A stretch of 42,117 bases of DNA from the NCBI GenBank assembly GCA_017854485.1, contig JAFMHN010000010.1, positions 1-42,117 of the forward strand. The letters are read 5' to 3'. A model generated the notes under the pieces. The model was not told where the DNA came from, made no database searches, and saw nothing but the letters and a program-made list of their open reading frames with translations. Shown piece after piece: positions 1 to 8,421 of this stretch. A program made the translations under genes and the position numbers. Position 1 is the stretch's first letter. Each line of letters begins with the position of its first letter. This stretch comes from Aquiluna sp. (GTDB taxonomy: Bacteria > Actinomycetota > Actinomycetes > Actinomycetales > Microbacteriaceae).

Positions 1-6
1 TAAACT
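1..6 (+). promoter_or_regulatory. -10 hexamer of a likely leaderless promoter (TAAACT)
   Basis: TAAACT ends 6 bases before the GTG at 13. No Shine-Dalgarno is present, so the mRNA probably begins at the start codon. The TAA at 1-3 is also an in-frame stop and may end an upstream gene; the left edge hides this and any -35 element. Confidence 0.5.
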
Positions 7-12
7 TACCCG

Positions 13-504
13 GTGCTACTCAAGAGAATTCTCAAAAGTAAGACCACCTATTTCTATCTGGTGCCGCTACTTGCGGTCACAGTCGGCTGGCTGGTGTTTA
101 GTAGTGACGAGACTCCCCCTGAAATTTCCAGCTTCGAGACATCTCCGACAAATTCAGTTCTGACAGAAGACGGTCTCGTCCTTAGCTACTCCGGGACCCT
201 TACCGATTCTCGAGGGATAACTGAGGCTCATTTCCTTTGCAAGCAGGCTCAGCAAGCGACTCTGCAGCTTTATTTGGGCTTCACTTCAGCCGAAGCCAAC
301 CTCGTCAGCTTTGGAGTGCTGCCAGGGTCGCCAAGTTGGCAGGGCGCCTGGGTGGGAACCAGTCAGGATCTGACTTTCCAGGGGACTGGTCGCGTTCCAG
401 CTGGATTCAGCGGAACCGATTGCAATTGGTCGGTGACCCTTACGGATCTGCTCGGAAATTCGATTGAGATCGAACTTCCGAACCGAACCGTGATTTCTAA
501 ATAG
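13..504 (+). CDS. Small membrane-anchored protein of unknown function
   Basis: Product of 163 residues that I do not recognise. A short basic N-terminus is followed by one hydrophobic segment at about residues 12-30, which acts as an uncleaved anchor or signal. The rest is a Ser/Thr-rich beta-type region of about 130 residues, likely outside the cell, with two cysteines (in the FLCKQ and TDCNW contexts) that could form a disulfide and suggest an Ig-like fold. GTG at 13 is the only start after the in-frame TAA at 1-3. It ends 4 bases before the convergent DsbA-like gene, whose enzyme could in principle oxidise that cysteine pair; this link is speculation. Confidence 0.7.
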   Translation: MLLKRILKSKTTYFYLVPLLAVTVGWLVFSSDETPPEISSFETSPTNSVLTEDGLVLSYSGTLTDSRGITEAHFLCKQAQQATLQLYLGFTSAEANLVSFGVLPGSPSWQGAWVGTSQDLTFQGTGRVPAGFSGTDCNWSVTLTDLLGNSIEIELPNRTVISK

Positions 505-508
505 CTTT

Positions 509-1357
509 CTATTCAGCTGTTGCCAGCTGAACGAACTGGGCGAAGCGTTCTGCAGAAACCAGGTCATCTCCTGTGGTCCAGGTGTACTGGATGCCATTTA
601 CCAGGATCGTTGGAGTTCCCGAAACACTGACGCCATCCTGAGGCGATGACAACACGGTCTGGGTGTGCTGTTCAATGTAATCTCCGAAGCTCTTAGCTTG
701 GATGCAACCCTTGACTTCCTCGGTGCCAGCGCGAGCCTCTTCAGCATATGCAAACAGTTCATCGTCGCTGAGCCCTTCAGTTCCCTCGGCAGGCTGGTTC
801 AGCATTAGTAGCTCGTGCAGGTCAAAGAAGGCGTCTGGCTCGAAGTTTGCAACACAGAGTGCAGCGTTATTTGCCCTTGATGAGTAGGCGTTTAGAGAAG
901 CCCGGTCCAGGAATGAAATAGGTCGAATCTCGACGGTGGCAGCTCCAATGTCGGCCCATGATCGAATCTGAGCGGAGTTTGGAACATCGAAGGCCTGACA
1001 GATTGGACACTGGTAGTCAACGTAGACAACAATTTCAGGAGTATCGCCGACGGCGTCCGGGGTTGGTGTGTTTGTCTCGGTAAACGCCTGGAGACCAACT
1101 CCAACCTTCAGTCCACCAAGCTCGGTCAGGTTGTTTGGTACTTCGCCAACAATCGGTGCATCCGCACGGTTAGCGGCATCAATCACCACGACAGCTGCGA
1201 CTCCACCAACGATGCCTAGAGCCACCAGCACAACAGCCACCTGAATCAACAGACGATTGCGCTTTTCTTTCTTGGCGCTCTCAGCTCTTAGTTCACGCGC
1301 CTTTTGTCTTGCGGCTTCGCGTTGCTCAGAGCGAGTTGGCTTTTCGTTGGAAGTCAT
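509..1357 (-). CDS. Membrane-anchored DsbA-like thioredoxin-fold oxidoreductase
   Basis: 282 residues. The N-terminal ~33 residues are highly charged and cytoplasmic, residues ~36-60 form one transmembrane anchor, and the remainder is an extracytoplasmic DsbA/Thioredoxin_4 domain. The active site is C117-P-I-C120, preceded by the strand VVYVDYQ. A cis-proline loop is visible at SGTPTILVNG (~residue 247). Such actinobacterial proteins form disulfides in exported proteins, often with VKOR as oxidant; no VKOR gene lies here. The ATG has a good Shine-Dalgarno (AAGGACATAA before it). Divergent from the sugar ATPase gene, with a 134-base shared upstream region. Confidence 0.88.
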   Translation of the reverse strand: MTSNEKPTRSEQREAARQKARELRAESAKKEKRNRLLIQVAVVLVALGIVGGVAAVVVIDAANRADAPIVGEVPNNLTELGGLKVGVGLQAFTETNTPTPDAVGDTPEIVVYVDYQCPICQAFDVPNSAQIRSWADIGAATVEIRPISFLDRASLNAYSSRANNAALCVANFEPDAFFDLHELLMLNQPAEGTEGLSDDELFAYAEEARAGTEEVKGCIQAKSFGDYIEQHTQTVLSSPQDGVSVSGTPTILVNGIQYTWTTGDDLVSAERFAQFVQLATAE

Positions 1358-1459
1358 TTATGTCCTTTTGGTATCACTTTGGTTTGCAGCCCTCTAATTC
1401 TAATTACAGTGCGATACTTATGGGGTTCGCTTCGGCAAACACCCATCACTACGGATCGT

Positions 1460-1477
1460 CCGGCACGTACCTGCCGG
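1460..1477 (+). promoter_or_regulatory. Hairpin immediately upstream of the ribosome-binding site
   Basis: CCGGCA-CGTACC-TGCCGG forms a 6-bp perfect stem with a 6-base loop. It ends two bases before the AAGGAG ribosome-binding site (1480-1485) of the sugar ATPase gene. It could modulate translation or be a protein-binding site; there is no U-run, so it is not a terminator. The rest of 1358-1491 shows no other clear element. Confidence 0.35.
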
Positions 1478-1491
1478 TGAAGGAGAAGATC

Positions 1492-2565
1492 ATGGCATCA
1501 GTGTCATTCAAAGACGCAACAAGGCTCTACCCTGGCGGAACCAAGCCAGCTGTGGACAAACTAAACCTAGAAGTCAAGGACGGCGAGTTCCTGGTTCTAG
1601 TTGGACCATCAGGTTGTGGTAAGTCAACCTCCCTGCGCATGCTTGCAGGACTTGAAGAAGTAAATGAGGGTGGAATCTACATCGGTGACAGAGAAGTCAC
1701 CGACGTTCCACCAAAGGACCGCGACATCGCAATGGTGTTCCAGAACTACGCCCTCTACCCACACATGACCGTGGCGGAAAACATGGGCTTTGCTCTTAAA
1801 ATTGCCGGTGTCAGCAAGGAAGAGCGCGCTGAGCGAGTGCTGGAGGCTGCAAAGCTTTTGGACCTTGAGCCATACCTAAACCGCAAGCCAAAGGCACTAT
1901 CGGGTGGACAGCGTCAGCGCGTTGCCATGGGTCGTGCCATTGTTCGTAAGCCTCAGGTGTTCCTAATGGATGAGCCGCTATCGAACCTGGATGCCAAGCT
2001 TCGTGTTCAGACCAGAACCCAAATCGCTTCATTGCAGCGACGACTTGGTGTGACCACCGTTTACGTGACTCACGACCAGGTTGAAGCCATGACCATGGGT
2101 GATCGCGTTGCGGTATTGAAGGACGGCTTGCTACAGCAGGTTGACACCCCAAGAAACCTTTACGACAGGCCGCAGAACGTATTTGTGGCTGGCTTCATTG
2201 GCTCACCAGCCATGAACCTGGTTCAGCTACCCATCATCGACGGCGGAGTTCAGTTCGGTGACGCAGTGCTACCGATTTCCAAGGAAGTTCTTGCTAAAGC
2301 AACTGGCTCCCGAGTTACAGTCGGTGTTCGTCCAGAAAAGATGAGCGTTGCCGCTCACGGGCTAGAAGTCGACGTGGACGTAGTTGAAGAGCTTGGTAGC
2401 GATGGTTACCTCTACGGTCGCGTTCAACTCGATGGCAACGAGCAAAACGTTGTGGTTCGCGTTGACCCGATTGATCACCCTAAGGCTGGAGACAAGATCC
2501 ACCTGCAGGCTGACCCTGAGGCGGTACACGTCTTCGACGGAGAGACCGGCGAGCGCCTTAACTAG
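1492..2565 (+). CDS. ugpC: Carbohydrate ABC importer ATPase, UgpC/MsmK/MalK type
   Basis: 357 residues from the ATG at 1492, which has AAGGAG 6 bases upstream; a longer reading from 1309 would overlap the divergent gene and lacks a ribosome-binding site. Walker [10 protein letters not shown] (38-46), Q-loop FQNYALYP, signature LSGGQ (136-140), Walker B FLMDE and switch H in YVTHDQ are intact. A C-terminal TOBE/MOI-type regulatory domain spans about 230-357. Proteins of this type energise several sugar or glycerol-phosphate importers. No permease or binding protein is adjacent, so it is probably a shared ATPase. The exact substrate cannot be told from sequence. The DUF4032 gene follows after 6 bases. 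Confidence 0.92.
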   Translation: MASVSFKDATRLYPGGTKPAVDKLNLEVKDGEFLVLVGPSGCGKSTSLRMLAGLEEVNEGGIYIGDREVTDVPPKDRDIAMVFQNYALYPHMTVAENMGFALKIAGVSKEERAERVLEAAKLLDLEPYLNRKPKALSGGQRQRVAMGRAIVRKPQVFLMDEPLSNLDAKLRVQTRTQIASLQRRLGVTTVYVTHDQVEAMTMGDRVAVLKDGLLQQVDTPRNLYDRPQNVFVAGFIGSPAMNLVQLPIIDGGVQFGDAVLPISKEVLAKATGSRVTVGVRPEKMSVAAHGLEVDVDVVEELGSDGYLYGRVQLDGNEQNVVVRVDPIDHPKAGDKIHLQADPEAVHVFDGETGERLN

Positions 2566-2571
2566 GCCTCA

Positions 2572-3885
2572 ATGCCCGCTTCGCTAAACATTACGGCTGC
2601 CGCGGCAGAGCCAGCACTGCTGGATCTGCCGTGGCATTTGCCGTTGGAGATCTGGCCGAAGGAAAGCATTGCTGCGCTGCCTAAGGGCCTGTCCCGGCAC
2701 ACGGTTCGATTTGCCCACTTGAACGACCACGTCATTGCCATCAAGGAAACCTTGTTTGAGTTGGCAAAGCGTGAATATGACATGCTTCGAAAGCTGGAAA
2801 AGCTAGACATTCCCTGTGTTGAAGCATTCGCGATCATCAACAACCGCGAGGACGCCGACGGTAATCCACTGCCAGCGGTTCTGATTACCCGGCACCTGAA
2901 GTTCTCATTGCCATATCGAGCGATGTGGTCACAGGGCCTGCGTGAACAAACCGCCAACCGACTGGTTGACGCACTTGCGCTATTGCTGGTGAGGCTTCAC
3001 CTAACCGGATTTTTCTGGGGCGATGTGTCACTCTCAAACACGCTGTTTCGAAGAGATGCCGGACAATTTGCTGCCTACCTGGTGGATGCTGAGACCGGGC
3101 ACCTCTATGAAACTCGGCTATCCAATGGACAGCGCGAGAATGACTTGGAAATCGGCCGCGTGAACATCGCTGGTGAGCTGATGGACCTAATCGCCTCCGG
3201 CAAGGCCACAGACATCGATCCAGCCATTGTTAGCCAGCGAATCGTAGATAAGTACCATGAGCTCTGGAAGGAGCTCACTCAGGTTGAAACTTTTGACTCC
3301 AATGAGCGCTGGAAGATCTCCAGAAGAGTTCAGCGCCTAAATGAGCTCGGTTTCGACATTCAAGAACTTGCCATGGTCAAAGACCACAATCAGGACACCG
3401 TCCGGATTCAACCGAAGGTGGTGGATGCCGGCCACCACGCAAGGCGGCTATTGCTGCTTACTGGATTAGATGTTGAGGAAAACCAAGCCCGCAGGCTTCT
3501 GAATGACATTGACCAATATGCATTGGCCCACGCCCACCTCGGAATCGACGAAGAAGTATTGGCCCACCAATGGCTAAGCGAAGTATTCGAACCGGTGGTT
3601 GGCGCAATACCTGAAGAGTTGATGGTTAAGTTGGAGCCGGCTGAGCTATTCCACGAGGTGATGGAGCACCGTTGGTACATGTCGGAAACTCAAGGTGAAG
3701 ACGTGTCGATGGTTGAGGCCGTCAGAAGCTACATTTCAAACGTGCTTGCACACAGACGCGACGAGTCAGCGGTACTCAATGGCAACCTTGCAACCGAATC
3801 AATTGAGCTCGCGGACTCAGTCCCAACCGGCCTGATTGTCGTGGCCGACGATGATGACGGCGGCGACTGGCGCGATAAGGTCTAG
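2572..3885 (+). CDS. DUF4032 protein with a kinase-like fold
   Basis: 437 residues. Residues ~35-215 carry a protein/lipopolysaccharide-kinase-like core: an ATP-lobe lysine candidate in VIAIKE, the catalytic-loop-like stretch GDVSLSNTL, and VDAETG in place of the usual DFG. The C-terminal half, starting near residue 200, corresponds to the DUF4032 region of actinobacterial proteins. An acidic tail (VVADDDDGGD) ends the protein. The substrate is unknown. It starts 6 bases after the sugar ATPase stop and has no Shine-Dalgarno, so it is coupled to that gene or uses TAACTA at 2559-2564 as a weak -10. Its stop overlaps the convergent rlmB stop by four bases. Confidence 0.8.
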   Translation: MPASLNITAAAAEPALLDLPWHLPLEIWPKESIAALPKGLSRHTVRFAHLNDHVIAIKETLFELAKREYDMLRKLEKLDIPCVEAFAIINNREDADGNPLPAVLITRHLKFSLPYRAMWSQGLREQTANRLVDALALLLVRLHLTGFFWGDVSLSNTLFRRDAGQFAAYLVDAETGHLYETRLSNGQRENDLEIGRVNIAGELMDLIASGKATDIDPAIVSQRIVDKYHELWKELTQVETFDSNERWKISRRVQRLNELGFDIQELAMVKDHNQDTVRIQPKVVDAGHHARRLLLLTGLDVEENQARRLLNDIDQYALAHAHLGIDEEVLAHQWLSEVFEPVVGAIPEELMVKLEPAELFHEVMEHRWYMSETQGEDVSMVEAVRSYISNVLAHRRDESAVLNGNLATESIELADSVPTGLIVVADDDDGGDWRDKV

Positions 3886-4850
3886 CTTCTCAGCGTGGAG
3901 ATTTGGTAAAGCGCGACGCTGGCCGCAATTCCCGCATTCAGAGACTCGGTAGCCTGAGAAATTGGAATCGAAATAATCTGATCGCAGTTTTCTTGAACCA
4001 GCCTTGAAAGACCCTTGCCCTCGGAACCAACGATAACCAGCAGTGGCTTGTCATGCAGATCAAACTTAGGCAGTGACACATCGCCGTCACCATCGAGGCC
4101 GACTACAAAGACACCGCGTCGCTTGTATTCCTTGATGGTTTGGTTCAGGTTCGCAGCAAGAGCAACCGGCATTCTGGCGGCGGCTCCCGCCGATGTTTTC
4201 CAGGCTGCTGCGGTAACGCCAACTGACCTGCGCTGCGGCAAGATCACGCCGTTTCCACCAAATGCAGCAACCGAACGAATGATTGCGCCCAAGTTTCTCG
4301 GGTCGGTGATGCCATCGAGTGCGACGATCAGCGGCAGCGTTGATGCCGATAGTGCCCTATCTAGCAGCTCGTTTGGATCCTTGTAGTTGTAGGGAGGGAC
4401 CTGGAGCGCGATGCCCTGGTGGACACTGTCGCCACCGGTCATCCGGTCAATCTCAACTCGAGTTACCTCATTGACGGAGATTCCGCGGTTGTTAGCAATG
4501 CTGATTGCGTCACGCACCCGGTCGTCATAATCAATTCGCTGAGCAATGTAGAGAGCGGTGGCTGGAATCTTTGCCCTGAGCGCCTCAACAACTGAATTCC
4601 TGCCGGATAGAACCTCAGTGGCATTGGCCTTTGAGCTCTTTCCAGTCTTTGACGCAACGAACTGTCCCTTTTTCGGGGCCTGCCTGGCCTCGGCCTTGGC
4701 CTTTTGAGTTCGATAGCTGTTGTGATACGGGCGGTCTTCAGCCTTTGGTGTGGGCCCCTTGCCCTCTAGTGCCTTGCGGCCGTGGCCGCCGGTGCCCTTA
4801 GTTGGACCCTTTTTGGCCTTGCTTGCGCCCGGTCTTCCAAGTTTTGCCAT
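3882..4850 (-). CDS. rlmB: 23S rRNA (guanosine-2'-O)-methyltransferase RlmB, SpoU family
   Basis: 322 residues. A basic Lys/Gly-rich extension of about 80 residues precedes the substrate-binding domain (from GRNSVVEALRA). The SPOUT methyltransferase domain follows with its three motifs: DPRNLGAIIRSVAAFG, VIVGSEGKGL and SLNAGIAASVALYQ. The family 2'-O-methylates G2251 (E. coli numbering) in the 23S rRNA P-loop. I chose ATG 4850, which overlaps the cysS TAA by one base (TAATG) and has GGAG 11 bases upstream, over an upstream ATG at 4865 lying inside cysS. Last gene of the carD-ispDF-cysS-rlmB operon, the order also found in M. tuberculosis. Confidence 0.92.
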   Translation of the reverse strand: MAKLGRPGASKAKKGPTKGTGGHGRKALEGKGPTPKAEDRPYHNSYRTQKAKAEARQAPKKGQFVASKTGKSSKANATEVLSGRNSVVEALRAKIPATALYIAQRIDYDDRVRDAISIANNRGISVNEVTRVEIDRMTGGDSVHQGIALQVPPYNYKDPNELLDRALSASTLPLIVALDGITDPRNLGAIIRSVAAFGGNGVILPQRRSVGVTAAAWKTSAGAAARMPVALAANLNQTIKEYKRRGVFVVGLDGDGDVSLPKFDLHDKPLLVIVGSEGKGLSRLVQENCDQIISIPISQATESLNAGIAASVALYQISTLRS

Positions 4851-6241
4851 TAGTTCAAACTCCAATGTGTTCCAGATGATGAGTCGGCAAGTTCAATGCC
4901 GATTTCTAGCAGCTGATCTCTAATCTGATCTGCTCGCTGATAGTTCTTTTCTTCTCTTGCTTTGTTCCGCTCCGAGATTAGAGCTCCAATTACCTTGTCT
5001 AAGGCTTGGTGTTGAAGATTCGAATCCTTTGAGCTCTCCGGTGCTAAGCCTAGGACATCAAGCATCGCAACTACTTCGCCCCAGCTTTGGTGCGCTTGAG
5101 CAAGACGCTGTTCATCCAGATCGGTGTTGCCAGATCTGGCAGTTTCGTGAATGACTGCCAGCGCCCCCGGCACATTCAGGTCATCATTCATGTGCTCTTG
5201 AAACTCAGCTGGCAATTGCGACTGCGCAACTTCGCTGAACCTGGTCTCCGCCAGCTCGCGCTCACAGCGTTCGACAAAACCGTGAAGCCGTGCCAGCGCT
5301 GCAGCTGACTCAATTGGTCCTTCTGGCTGATAATCCAAAACTGATCGATAGTGAGCGCTGGCCAGGTAATAGCGGACCGCTTTATCGCTGACACCAGCAA
5401 ATAGCTGCTCCGAGGAAACCGAATTGCCCAGTGACTTTGACATCTTTTGACCCTGGATGCTCACCAGGCCATTGTGGACCCAGTAGTTTGCAAAGGCATG
5501 ACCAGCGGCATTGGACTGAGCTAGCTCGTTTTCGTGGTGAGGGAACCGAAGATCCAAGCCACCGCCGTGAATGTCAAACTGCTGGCCCAGAAAGTGGGCG
5601 GCCATCGCTGAGCACTCAATGTGCCAACCAGGACGACCTCTACCAAACGGAGCATCCCAGCTCGCACTCTCGGGTTCGCTGTCTTTGGCCTGTTTCCAGA
5701 GTGCGAAGTCCTGTGGGTTGCGCTTTGACTTGTCGACCGATTCGCTTTCCATGTCTTCAAGTTTTTGATGAGTTAGTGCGCCATAGTCTGCCCACTTAGC
5801 GGTGTCGAAATAAACATTGCTGGATCCATCCAGTCCCTGATAGGCATGACCTGAGTTCATCAGCTGCTGGATCAGCTCAATCATCTGCGGAATGTGCCCG
5901 GTCGCACGAGGTTCAGCTGCAGGTGGAGCCAGGTCTAGTCGCCTGTAATCTGCTGCGAATTCTTGCTCATACTTATAGGCAAGCGCCCACCACTCAGTCC
6001 CGGTCTCGCTGGCATTTTCCAGAACTTTGTCATCGATGTCGGTGACATTGCGAATCATCTGAACCTTGAGACCCTGACTTTCAAACCACCTGGCCATCAA
6101 GTCATAGGCCAGCGCTGCACGAAGGTGGCCGATGTGCGGGCTTGATTGCACGGTCGGTCCGCACACATAGATAGAAACACGGCCGGGAACCAGCGGCTTG
6201 AAATCCCGCAGCTCGCCATCTTTAGTATCAAAGAGCTTCAT
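4850..6241 (-). CDS. cysS: Cysteinyl-tRNA synthetase
   Basis: 463 residues, close to the usual ~460-470. The zinc and cysteine-binding CGPT motif (C27), HIGH (36-39), the later zinc-site HHENE context and KMSKS in GQKMSKSLGN are all present. It charges tRNA-Cys in the cytoplasm. The ATG at 6241 gives the family-typical start MKLFDTKDGELRDF; a GTG at 6259 would add six residues and overlap the ispDF stop. The gap to ispDF is 10 bases, so transcription is shared. This is the canonical CysS rather than the shorter MshC ligase paralogue. Confidence 0.95.
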   Translation of the reverse strand: MKLFDTKDGELRDFKPLVPGRVSIYVCGPTVQSSPHIGHLRAALAYDLMARWFESQGLKVQMIRNVTDIDDKVLENASETGTEWWALAYKYEQEFAADYRRLDLAPPAAEPRATGHIPQMIELIQQLMNSGHAYQGLDGSSNVYFDTAKWADYGALTHQKLEDMESESVDKSKRNPQDFALWKQAKDSEPESASWDAPFGRGRPGWHIECSAMAAHFLGQQFDIHGGGLDLRFPHHENELAQSNAAGHAFANYWVHNGLVSIQGQKMSKSLGNSVSSEQLFAGVSDKAVRYYLASAHYRSVLDYQPEGPIESAAALARLHGFVERCERELAETRFSEVAQSQLPAEFQEHMNDDLNVPGALAVIHETARSGNTDLDEQRLAQAHQSWGEVVAMLDVLGLAPESSKDSNLQHQALDKVIGALISERNKAREEKNYQRADQIRDQLLEIGIELADSSSGTHWSLN

Positions 6242-6251
6242 ATTCAAAAGC

Positions 6252-7370
6252 CTAGCCACGCATTCTTACCAGAGAGGTAGCCACAGCGGCCACGCCTCGG
6301 GCGTCAGCCAGGAAACCTAGGCCATCGGTAGTGGTAGCGAGCACCGAAACCGGAGCCCCGACAATCTGGCTCAACCGAGCTTCCAGCTCGGCCCGACGGG
6401 GTCCAATTTTTGGCTTATCAGCCACAACTTGAACTGCCACGTTGGCCGGCTCAAATCCGGCAGCATTTAGAAGCTTCACGGTTTCAGTGAGGAATAGCTC
6501 TCCGCTGGCGCCTTGATATTCCTCGCGGTCCACGCCAAAAATAGATCCGATGTCACCAAGGCTTGCCGCAGCTAGCAGCGCATCGACTACCGCGTGAGCT
6601 ACCGCATCGCCGTCGCTGTGGCCGGAAAGGCTTGGGTATTCCGCCCACTCCAAGCAACCCAGCATTAGCTTTCCAGAGTCACCGAACTGGTGGGCATCAA
6701 CACCGATGCCACTTCTGACGTCCGCAAAAATTGCCCGTGCTCGTTCGAGATCCGAGGGTGTAGTGATTTTGAAGGCATGCTCGTGGCCCTCGACTGTGGC
6801 AGTTGGGACGCCGATCGATTCGAGCAGTCCGGCTTCATCAGTGAAGTCCTCAGTTGCAGCCGCCAGCCCGTCGCGCAGTGTCGAAACCCTGAACCCCTGC
6901 GGTGTTTGGACCAAGCGCAGCGAGTTCCTATCGACAGTCTTGTCGACCCAGTGGTCTGTTACTTGCTTGACAGTGTCCGCCGGCTTCATAGCTGGAACCA
7001 CGCAGTCGGCCCATTCCAGAGCCAGGTTCACGCGGTCGAATACCTCTTTGGGGGTGAATGCCCTAGCGGCATCATGAACCAAGACAAAGTCGGAGGTAAC
7101 CTCAGCCATTCCGGCCGCAACAGACTGCTGTCTAGTGTCGCCGCCGACCACCACCTTGAAATCAGAGAAAAATTTGGCAGTTAAACGCTCAAACTCGGGA
7201 ACAAGCCCATCGGGAGCGACAACAATCAGTTGATCGGGCTTGAATTCTGAGATGTGCATTAGGGAAAGCTCAAGCAGGGTTTTTCCAGCAACTGACACCA
7301 CTGCCTTTGGAACAGATGCCCCGAGTCTTGTGCCCTTACCGGCAGAGACCAGCACCACCGAAACGGTCAT
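6252..7370 (-). CDS. ispDF: Bifunctional IspD-IspF isoprenoid enzyme (MEP pathway)
   Basis: 372 residues in two fused domains. Residues 1-~215 are IspD, 2-C-methyl-D-erythritol 4-phosphate cytidylyltransferase, with the nucleotide loop SAGKGTRLG and VLVHDAARAF. Residues ~218-372 are IspF, 2-C-methyl-D-erythritol 2,4-cyclodiphosphate synthase, with the metal-binding GVDAH, LSGHSDGDAVAHA and the late TTTDGLGF. Together they perform steps 3 and 5 of the MEP pathway; IspE is not in the window. It begins 3 bases after the carD stop and has no clear Shine-Dalgarno, so translation is probably coupled to carD. The fusion is known in many actinobacteria and proteobacteria. Confidence 0.95.
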   Translation of the reverse strand: MTVSVVLVSAGKGTRLGASVPKAVVSVAGKTLLELSLMHISEFKPDQLIVVAPDGLVPEFERLTAKFFSDFKVVVGGDTRQQSVAAGMAEVTSDFVLVHDAARAFTPKEVFDRVNLALEWADCVVPAMKPADTVKQVTDHWVDKTVDRNSLRLVQTPQGFRVSTLRDGLAAATEDFTDEAGLLESIGVPTATVEGHEHAFKITTPSDLERARAIFADVRSGIGVDAHQFGDSGKLMLGCLEWAEYPSLSGHSDGDAVAHAVVDALLAAASLGDIGSIFGVDREEYQGASGELFLTETVKLLNAAGFEPANVAVQVVADKPKIGPRRAELEARLSQIVGAPVSVLATTTDGLGFLADARGVAAVATSLVRMRG

Positions 7371-7373
7371 TAG

Positions 7374-7856
7374 TTAGCTAGCCAATACCTTGTCGAGCTC
7401 AGCGGATGCCTTTTCCTCGTCCACCTTGCGGGCAAGGGCTAGCTCTGAGATCAGAATCTGCCTCGCCTTGGCCAGCATGCGCTTTTCACCAGCGCTCAAT
7501 CCACGATCCTGGTCACGGCGCCACAGGTCACGAACAACCTCAGAAACCTTCACAACATCGCCTGATGCAAGCTTTTCTAGGTTTGCCTTGTAGCGCCTGG
7601 ACCAGTTGGTTGGCTCTTCTACGAATTCTGCGCGAAGTACGTCAAAGACCTGCTTGACGCCCTTTTTGTCGATGACGTCGCGAACGCCGACCATCTCAAC
7701 GTTTGCCGCTGGCACCTCAATGATGAGGTCACCCTGGGCTACCTTGAGTTTCAGGTAAGACTGGGATTCCCCGCGAACAGTCTTCTTGGAAACCTTGATG
7801 ATTTCAGCTGCACCATGGTGCGGATAAACGACTGTTTCGCCAACTTCGAACTTCAT
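7374..7856 (-). CDS. carD: CarD-family RNA polymerase-binding transcription regulator
   Basis: 160 residues. The N-terminal ~60 residues are the RNAP beta-interacting domain (starting [15 protein letters not shown]) and the remainder is the helical DNA-binding domain, including the W in TNWSRRY expected to contact the upstream edge of the -10 bubble. CarD stabilises open complexes at most promoters, including rRNA promoters, in mycobacteria. First gene of the carD-ispDF-cysS-rlmB unit and divergent from the LpqE-like lipoprotein, as in M. tuberculosis. The Shine-Dalgarno is weak (GAAAGAAG). No convincing -35/-10 pair was found for this strand. Confidence 0.95.
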   Translation of the reverse strand: MKFEVGETVVYPHHGAAEIIKVSKKTVRGESQSYLKLKVAQGDLIIEVPAANVEMVGVRDVIDKKGVKQVFDVLRAEFVEEPTNWSRRYKANLEKLASGDVVKVSEVVRDLWRRDQDRGLSAGEKRMLAKARQILISELALARKVDEEKASAELDKVLAS

Positions 7857-7885
7857 AGACTTCTTTCGGCTTCAAAAGGGCAATT

Positions 7886-7920
7886 TTACCACAGTTTGAG
7901 CCAATTACCTAGGCTAGACT
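7886..7920 (+). promoter_or_regulatory. Candidate promoter of the LpqE-like gene
   Basis: Two abutting -10-like hexamers, TAGGCT (7910-7915) and TAGACT (7915-7920), lie 28-33 bases before the TTG start. A possible -35, TTACCA (7886-7891), is 18 bases upstream of the first. The hexamers resemble the -10 elements of the leaderless genes in this window, but here a 5' leader with a Shine-Dalgarno follows. Confidence 0.4.
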
Positions 7921-7947
7921 TGGAGAGTTAGTTATCCCGGAGGACCC

Positions 7948-8421
7948 TTGAAAACCAAGAAAATTGCTGCTGTTTTGGCTTCAATCCTGACCGTTGTTGC
8001 ACTCAGCGGCTGCTCACTGTCTAGGGACGTTGCATCCCTTGAGCCATATGCCCCGAGCGATGGCGTTGTTAGTGACATCGGCGACCTAAAGGTCAGAAAC
8101 CTCCTGATCATCAAGGGTGAGGGTGACCAGGGTCTGTTGATTGGCTCGTTCGTAAACAGCTCTCAGACCGAGGTCTCCGGAAGCATTCAGCTGCTAGATG
8201 CTGACAATAACCGCACCACCTACGACTTCACAGTTGCTCCGCTGAGCAAGCTGGACCTGGGATATGGCGAAAACGCTCCGTTGCTGCTGGAAGTGCCTGA
8301 GATTCCAGGGTCAATGCACTCGCTTTACATCAGCGACGGGATGAACCCGCGCCAGCTGCTCGTGCCAGTGCTCGATGGCTCTCTAGCCGAGTACAGCGCA
8401 ATTGCTGAACTTTTGAACTAA
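7948..8421 (+). CDS. LpqE-like lipoprotein
   Basis: 157 residues. A lipoprotein signal peptide ends in the lipobox LSGC (Cys22), so the protein is anchored to the outer face of the membrane. The mature part is a small beta-rich domain (LLIIKGEGDQGLLIGSFVNSS, TTYDFTVAPLSKLDL) of the type seen in PCu(A)C/LpqE-like proteins. The LpqE assignment rests mainly on position: lpqE is the divergent neighbour of carD in M. tuberculosis. The start is TTG at 7948 with GGAGGA just upstream; no ATG or GTG fits the signal peptide. Its stop overlaps the convergent regX3 stop by four bases. Function not established. Confidence 0.8.
   Translation: MKTKKIAAVLASILTVVALSGCSLSRDVASLEPYAPSDGVVSDIGDLKVRNLLIIKGEGDQGLLIGSFVNSSQTEVSGSIQLLDADNNRTTYDFTVAPLSKLDLGYGENAPLLLEVPEIPGSMHSLYISDGMNPRQLLVPVLDGSLAEYSAIAELLN

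Noticed and set aside
286-597. Minus-strand reading frame over the first gene and the end of the DsbA-like gene
   Set aside because: No start signal or family resemblance; it lies opposite a coding region with better evidence.
5431-7184. Several plus-strand reading frames opposite cysS and ispDF (up to 164 codons)
   Set aside because: They mirror strongly identified enzymes, have no recognisable domains and lack ribosome sites.
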